From: Chelonoidis abingdonii
Taxonomy: Eukaryota > Chordata > Testudines > Testudinidae
Direction of reading: 5' to 3'
NCBI RefSeq assembly: GCF_003597395.2
Contig: NC_133778.1
Coordinates: 16,721,566-16,785,565 of the forward strand
DNA length: 64,000 bases
The notes beneath the pieces were generated by a model. The model made no database searches and had not been told where the DNA came from. It saw only the letters and a program-made list of their open reading frames with translations. This document shows, piece after piece, positions 57,888 through 64,000 of the stretch. Position 1 is the first letter of the stretch. Each line of letters starts with the position of its first letter. The translations under genes were made by a program, and so were the position numbers.

Positions 57888-58646
57888 TATGTTTGTTCTA
57901 TTTTCTCATTGTTATCAGCCAGCGGTTTCTTTAGGATCTCTTTTATTTTTACAGTCTAACCCCAAAATGGCCAGGACAAACACACTAATCAGAAGAGAAT
58001 TAGGGCATCCTAAATACTACAGCACCTACAAATGTAGGCATCTTTCATTGGCCTCTTTTGCCCAAGTCTTGCAGCGCACGAGGGACTTGCTGTTCTAAGA
58101 CCTTGTGCTGTAGAGCTGTAGAGGAATGTTACCTATACAGTGCGGTGAATGTTCATGATTGGCTTAAAATACCTAGGCTCTGTTTTATACACTCTCCTAT
58201 GGTATTTTGGGAAAAAAACCAACAGCACCTCCCTAGATTGAGCTTCAGGGAGAATGTGATTTGAAATGAAAATCCTGCTGCCTCTTTTTTGTTTTTCCTC
58301 AAACCCTCCCCCATCCACTATCTTTTATTCTTTAGGGCCTGTAGACTGCGATTGCTTGACTGATCGATCGATCTGTGCCTGGCATTTCTCCACCTGCTGC
58401 AGCCTTATGTAGGGTTTCCTCTTCTAATAGGACCGATGCAACACATCCTTTTATGGATTTTGCTTTTCAAACCTGAGTTGAGGATAAAAGGCTTGAATTG
58501 CTGAACTCTGGTAGATATCCCAGCCCATTCTCCTCTTCTCTCCGTGCCAGCTTTCCACTTTATCTTTGGAGCTGCAGAGCCTAGCTTGTAATCAATAATG
58601 TTTGGTAAATGACTAGTCACAGAGAAGCTTTCCCTACATGTACTGG

Positions 58647-58714
58647 GCCAAATCAGTTCCTGGGGCAACTCTGTTGCAGTCAGTGGAGTTACACCAGCAA
58701 TGAATTTGATCCTT
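58647..58714. repeat. Short fold-back repeat
   Basis: gggccaaatcagttcctggg at the left, gcagtcagtggagttacacc in the centre, and atgaatttgatcct at the right. Confidence 0.5.
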
Positions 58715-59621
58715 ACACTCTTCTGACTTGTCCCATTTGCTTACTGTGGCGCTCCCAGTTTCGGACTATAACATATTCAGATCTCTCTCTAGTACCTGCT
58801 GAATATATTCCGTGGTAAATACATGACATGTGGAGCCCTGACACGCGATATTTGGTATTTAAATCTGCTGAGAGCGAGAGAGAGATTGAAAGAAGCACGT
58901 TCTTAGCAATTTTCAGAATTCTAAAAAAACAACCAACCAACTTTCCCTCCCTGCTAATAATTGCCCCTTTGAAGCTTAACAATGAAATCTGTTTCCTCAC
59001 TGTGTTCTCACTCATCCCCACCTCCCCTAATGCATCCAGCCTCTTTTTATTGCTGAGCGGCTCAGGAGGGCTGGGCATAGTGCCATGGCTGCAATGTAGT
59101 AGAAGAGCATTCACACGTGTTCTGAGGAGATGTGGTAAGTCTGTGCACACACACACACTTTGCAGTCCTATAGAGAAAGGGGTCATGGGAGGCAGGAGAT
59201 TTGGACCTTGACGGCATCCATTCTAAAATGTTAATGGCCTTGGAGTACCGTCCTTGAGGTCATGGGTGCTACACCAGAGCTGCATTTGACCCCGAGAACC
59301 TGGTTTGTGGTATCAAATGGGGAAAGTAAACACAGCGGAGTGGATTCTTCACTGACGTCCAATCCTTGCAGCCCCACTGACTTCAAGGGAATTGTATGAG
59401 AGAGAGTTCCATGTGGGATAACGCTGATAAACATATAGTCAGAAAGGTGCTAATCAGTCACAATTGTCTGTGGGATTAACTTGTTTTAAAGAGAAAACTT
59501 CTTCTCTTGCACTTGCAGCACCAAAAACATCATTTGCACTTTATAATCAACTAAGCAGGTGCATCTAAGTGGGGATACAAGACGTGGGGTCTGGGTGGGA
59601 GGAGATGCGTGTGCTGTGGGT

Positions 59622-59623
<2 letters not shown>

Positions 59624-59656
<33 letters not shown>
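59624..59656 (+). repeat. (GT)n microsatellite
   Basis: About 16 uninterrupted GT units, the longest dinucleotide run in the window and likely polymorphic. It lies 0.7 kb before coding exon 3. Confidence 0.95.
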
Positions 59657-59658
<2 letters not shown>

Positions 59659-59995
59659 AAAGGCAACTCCTGAAAGCCAGAACTAGAGCAATACTTTTTG
59701 TTAAGTGTCATTTTAAGCACTGTGGGTTTAATTACATGTGCAGTTGTACACCTATTTGCCTGACATCCATGGGCAACCATGATATCTATGCACAGGAATA
59801 GCCACTTGCATGAGTAGTAACCAAATTTGTGCACACAACCCTGACTGAACTAATTGAAAAACAAGCCTACGGCAACGCAGCTGTGGGGGTGTTTGGGTTT
59901 GTTTGGTTTTTTTGAACAAAACAAAACATTCTGATGGTTTTGAAATATTTCTTTCACCAAGGCAGTGTAAGAATTTAAGATGTAATGAAGTTGGG

Positions 59996-60070
59996 GCCTG
60001 ATCCAAAGACCATTCAAGTTGATGGAAAGTTTCCTATTGACTTCAGCAGTCCTTGAAACAGGTTCAGAAT
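59996..60070. repeat. Fold-back-family copy
   Basis: gggcctgatccaaagaccat at the left and ccttgaaacaggttcag at the right, with core ctattgacttcagcagtc. Confidence 0.45.
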
Positions 60071-60332
60071 GGTCAATAGCTTTTGGGAGTCTGCCATAGA
60101 TTTGAAGAGTCTGAATGAATACAAGTAATTGGTACTTGCGTGCTAGGCAACAAGGTGTGGCGCAAACGTGGGGCAAAGTCAGTGGTGCTCGTGCCCTATG
60201 TGGCTAGTTGGGAGGCAAAGGAATGGGTGCCTGTGGGCAGTACAGCTTGATATGGGGAATATGGGCTGGCTGGCCAGGTGTGGGGCAAAGGGCGGGAAGG
60301 TTTAGGCAGCAGTAATTTCATTGCAGTGCTGA

Positions 60333-60479
<147 letters not shown>

Positions 60480-60799
60480 TAATGCAGCCTTCTAAATCTA
60501 GTGTGCAAGCAAATGTACAGCTGGTGAAAGACAGCACACTGCCAGCCCCCAGGGACCAAAATCTCTGGTTTTTCACATAGCATATGCAGCAACAGTGCAT
60601 GTTTGCTTACAGCGCATCACCAATGTGTTTTTTTGCCCTGAAACCCCTCTCTTCCTCAGTGGCCAGCAGGAGTGTCAGGAGTGGTGGGGGCGGGGGGGAT
60701 TGGGAAGAGGAAGTTTGTCCACTAGCAACTGGGCTGAGACCAGCAACTAATTTCTGTACCTTTTTTTCTTATGGATACCTAAGCAGAAGCATGGAGTCA

Positions 60800-60872
60800 A
60801 GGCCAGATTATGGTCCCAGCGAAGTCAGTGGGAATTTTGCCATTGACTCTGACTGGAGCAGGATTTGGTCCA
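60800..60872. repeat. Short fold-back repeat
   Basis: aaggccagattatggtccca at the left and ctggagcaggatttggtcca at the right surround gaagtcagtgggaattttgc, which pairs roughly with itself. Same family as 56381-56452. Confidence 0.55.
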
Positions 60873-61559
60873 ATGCACAGCTTTATTTAGCAAAATCTCA
60901 CTTTAACGTACATAAACTCTACCCAACCTGCTAGCCACAGCAACATTTTGGCTTTCCCTCTCCATGATCTCATGCAACTTGGGCAACAACAAAAGACTGA
61001 ATTCACAGCTGCCCTTCCTCGCTTACAAAATTGTGATCAGGCTCCACCTCTTGGCTTCCTGGTCCCTGTAAAGGAAGTCACCTAAAGACTGTCGAACCTC
61101 ACAAACCAGTGGGTCAAGCAAGTCAACACAGCCTAAGATAGGCAGTAAGTGGTGAGATCTCCACAGGTTCTCAGGTGAATGGTGAAGGAACCCAAGATAT
61201 AGAACCAAACCGAGGGGACTGACAGCATTTTCCCTTTTCTGCATGTTAAATCTATCATTGATCTTCTGGTTCAGTTAATTGAGCACACAGCCCTATATTT
61301 GCCTCTCTTCCTAGAGGCAGTTGGAGGGACAGTTCCTGGGGAAACAAAGGGCAACATTTTCAAAAATGCCTATGTGATGTAGGCACATCTGAAAATTTTA
61401 CCACAAGGATTTTGAGTGAAATCAAAGAGGCCATGACTGTTCACGCTGACTGAGAATCTAGTCCTCTTGTCTTTAAATCACACACTTGACAACCTCCATT
61501 TTATGTGGTACTGTAGATTCAATATTTTGTCATCTGTCTTTTTAAGCACCTAGATCTAG

Positions 61560-61818
61560 GATAGGTACCCAAAGCCAGCTTTTCCAAAGAACTCCTCATC
61601 CAACAGCTCTCATTGGGGCAGCTAAAAATGAGGTGACTGGGTTTGCCTCGAGAGCTGTCTGCTCAGCATCTGTCATCCAGAACAATGGGAGGTGCTGGCC
61701 GCAGATTCCTCTTGAAAATCTGGCCTCTTCATTCAGGTGCCTGAATGGAAGCAGAGCTCTTTTGAGAATCTGGTCCCAGTTGCAGCTGCTGAGCATTTTT
61801 GAAAATCTGGCTCTTTAA
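61560..61818. repeat. Cluster of TTTTGAAAATCTGGC-type repeats
   Basis: aaagccagcttttccaaaga at the left, with tcttgaaaatctggcctctt, cttttgagaatctggtccca and tttttgaaaatctggctctt at intervals of roughly 40-60 bp at the right. This suggests a nested or tandem set of fold-back right ends. Open frames across it are incidental. Confidence 0.5.
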
Positions 61819-62966
61819 AATAAATATATAATTACTGTGGAGCAAGAGAGACACTACACAAGGAATCACATCTGACAGTACTGATGTTATCAGACAATAA
61901 CCCCCCTCCCAAACTGGAGGATGGCAATGCCCACGGTGAAGGCTGGATCCAGTGTAGGCATAATCAAATCATGTGCTTGCATCCGAACATGTTATCCGGC
62001 TAATCCTATTTATATATATTTTTAAGAGGCTTAAGAAAATTACCCATCTTTTTAATGCAGCACTAAGGTTCTCCGTTATGATAAGAAAATGGTTTGTAAT
62101 ATAATAGAGAGTTTATAAAGCCTGTGGGCACGCCAGACTGGCCAAGAGCATGCACAGAAAAATGATACATCGAACATAAACATGGACAAATCCTTTGATG
62201 GGAAGGAAATTTGATCATTTGCACATCCTGTCTTTCCAAGATCCTCCTCCTCCTTGCTCCCATGCCCCCAACCAAGGGCTTCCTCTGTCTTTTATCCCTG
62301 GATTATCTCTTGTTTGCTCATAATGATAAAGGATAAACCAAGCACAAACCCTCTGGATTCTTGCCTTTTTATAAGTATCTCTGTGAAGTAGAAGAACATT
62401 GGTGTTCTTCATTTTTATTGTAAGAGGCTGCTTTCTGCTGGTCTTTGCTCTTTAAGAACCGACCAAGCTCCCCCAGTCCCTTAATCCCCAAACAAACAAA
62501 CCACCCTTTTTGGTTCCTGCTGCAAAAAGACAACAGTTGTGATCATTCAGATCCAAGGAGATCTCACTACCTACTATTAACACCACAATCTCCTTTAGTC
62601 GTTTGTCACATGTTGAGCTGGAAGAATACCACCCCTCTCTTTTTATCTAAGTGTTTTTTCTATAGCAACCCTCATCATAGTGTCTATTTGCGGTTTTATT
62701 CTATGAATTTGTTCCCTTAAAAATGTCAATTTTTCCTCCTTTGACCAGAACTATGGCTAGGTAAAAAGTATTCACCAGTTTAAACTGATCACATGTGGTG
62801 TAATCTGTCCACCAGTTTCTCACCACCCTTTCACTGGGTCTAGTTTGGGAAGCTCAGGGACTCGCTGTGTTCAAAGTGGTGTACTTCGCTAGGCCTGCTT
62901 TGGACTTCACACTTTCTTTCCTTTCTCTTCCTCTTTCCAAGTGTGCTAACCTCCCGCTACTCCAGG

Positions 62967-63074
62967 CCTGGATTCAGGCATGCCCTTAAGCACATACTTC
63001 AGTCCAGCTGTATTCAGGAAAACATTTAAGCACGTGCTTCAAGTTAAACAGGTGCTTTCTTGAATTAAGGTCCC
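62967..63074. repeat. Fold-back repeat (CTTAAGCACATGCTT type)
   Basis: ctggattcaggcatgccctt, aagcacatacttcagtccag, and inverted ttaagcacgtgcttcaagtt with gtgctttcttgaattaaggt. Same type as 14643-14730. Confidence 0.55.
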
Positions 63075-64000
63075 AGATAGAATCCCATTTCTCCGTCTCT
63101 AAACTGCTGCCTCTTAGATTTCTTTTTAAGTTCTTCCTTTTCACCATCCACTAATGACAGAAGGGTCCTTGCCTACAGTAAACATCCTGGTTTTCTGAGC
63201 TTTAAGTAGCCTTAAGTACATCTTTCAGGAGTCTTGATGTAGTGTAAACCAACTGCACACAACTCTTCAGAGGTGAAGGCGAGTACTTTGGCCATCAGAG
63301 CATGAAAATGGTGATTTAACTACCAGTAGGGGGAGTGTTTATGTACGTGATCCATCAACGAGTCCATTGAAAACCCCTCTTTCAGGGCTGTGGATTTACA
63401 CCACTAGCCTTTTGGATTGTATTCATGCTATCAGCCTAGAGGACAATTTTAAAAACAACAGATATAGGTCGATTCAGGTGTTATAACTTTTAGTGACAAA
63501 AGGAAGTGGGAGTGCGGAGGCAGGAAGCTAGACGTCTGTCACTTTGTTTTCTCCCTCCCCAAGTGCGCACGCACACACACTTTCTCTCTTTTTCAAACAA
63601 TGTTGGTGGCATCTTTTTAAAGCACCGAAATTTCAGGCACACACAGTCTTTGGCGTAAACGGGGGTGCTGAGGGTTTTGTAGCAGACCTTTGGCCTTGGG
63701 TGTAAACACAATCCCCTTTCAAGACAAAGAGAGTTAACAGCTGAAGTTTCTTCTGGAAAAACAGGATCCTTTAAAATGAAGTGTTTAGTTTTGCCCCCAC
63801 GTCTTACAGGACACGGATCGTATTGTAAATGTTGGTTGGCAAACTATCACAGATGTGAGGAGCAGCATATGTACAGCGAGTGGTGTGTGCTTTGGAGGCA
63901 GCAGGGGAGAAAGCAGAGGGAGCTGAAATAGCCCAGAAGGAAATGAAAGAGTCCCCAGGGTGGCTGAGGCACCATGACCATGTTGGTTATTGGAGTTGCC

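Noticed and set aside
58713..59186. 157-codon open frame on the - strand, beginning with ATG
   Set aside because: It has low-complexity serine/leucine runs and no recognisable domain, lies inside KLF7 intron 2, and overlaps an equally long open frame on the other strand. Treated as chance.

Overview
The window is vertebrate nuclear DNA and holds most of one gene, the Kruppel-like factor KLF7, on the + strand. The organism is most likely a turtle, with a crocodilian second. This rests on the dispersed repeats: truncated CR1 LINE 3' ends, MIR-type SINEs, hAT-type palindromic MITEs and very many short fold-back repeats. No database search was possible, so the host call is inference.

Layout. Bases 1-2980 are gene-free 5' flank with two short fold-back repeats. 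A GC- and CpG-rich promoter and leader occupies about 2990-4042. It carries a TATA/CArG-like A/T box, a perfect MEF2-type site, CCAAT boxes, GC boxes, a TCGCGAGA element and several upstream ORFs. Coding exon 1 is 4043-4144 (34 codons, strong Kozak context). Intron 1 (4145-43205, 39 kb) is repeat-rich. Coding exon 2 (43206-43821) carries the regulatory region and zinc finger 1. Intron 2 is 43822-60354. Coding exon 3 (60355-60478) carries zinc finger 2 and the first half of finger 3. Intron 3 runs past the right edge. The last exon, with the rest of finger 3, the stop codon and the 3' UTR, is not in the window. All visible splice junctions obey GT-AG, and the joined frame is open through residue 281.

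The mobile-element load includes a 1.04-kb hAT relic that keeps the transposase C-terminal dimerisation region and an 8-bp target duplication, three palindromic hAT-like MITEs (one with a perfect 8-bp duplication), two CR1 3' ends, MIR copies on both strands (two split by fold-back insertions), and two copies of a TA-flanked miniature element.

The most interesting signals are these. A 142-codon ORF in the +1 frame begins in the leader and runs through the exon 1/exon 2 splice. A very good splice acceptor lies inside the leader and would bypass most uORFs. Intron 2 has a candidate early polyadenylation site that would give a one-finger KLF7. A duplicated IRF/ISRE-type motif lies in intron 1, a tandem pair of X-box plus CCAAT modules lies in intron 2, and a 70-bp-arm fold-back lies at 16029-16347. 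No tRNA, rRNA, CRISPR or second protein-coding gene was found.
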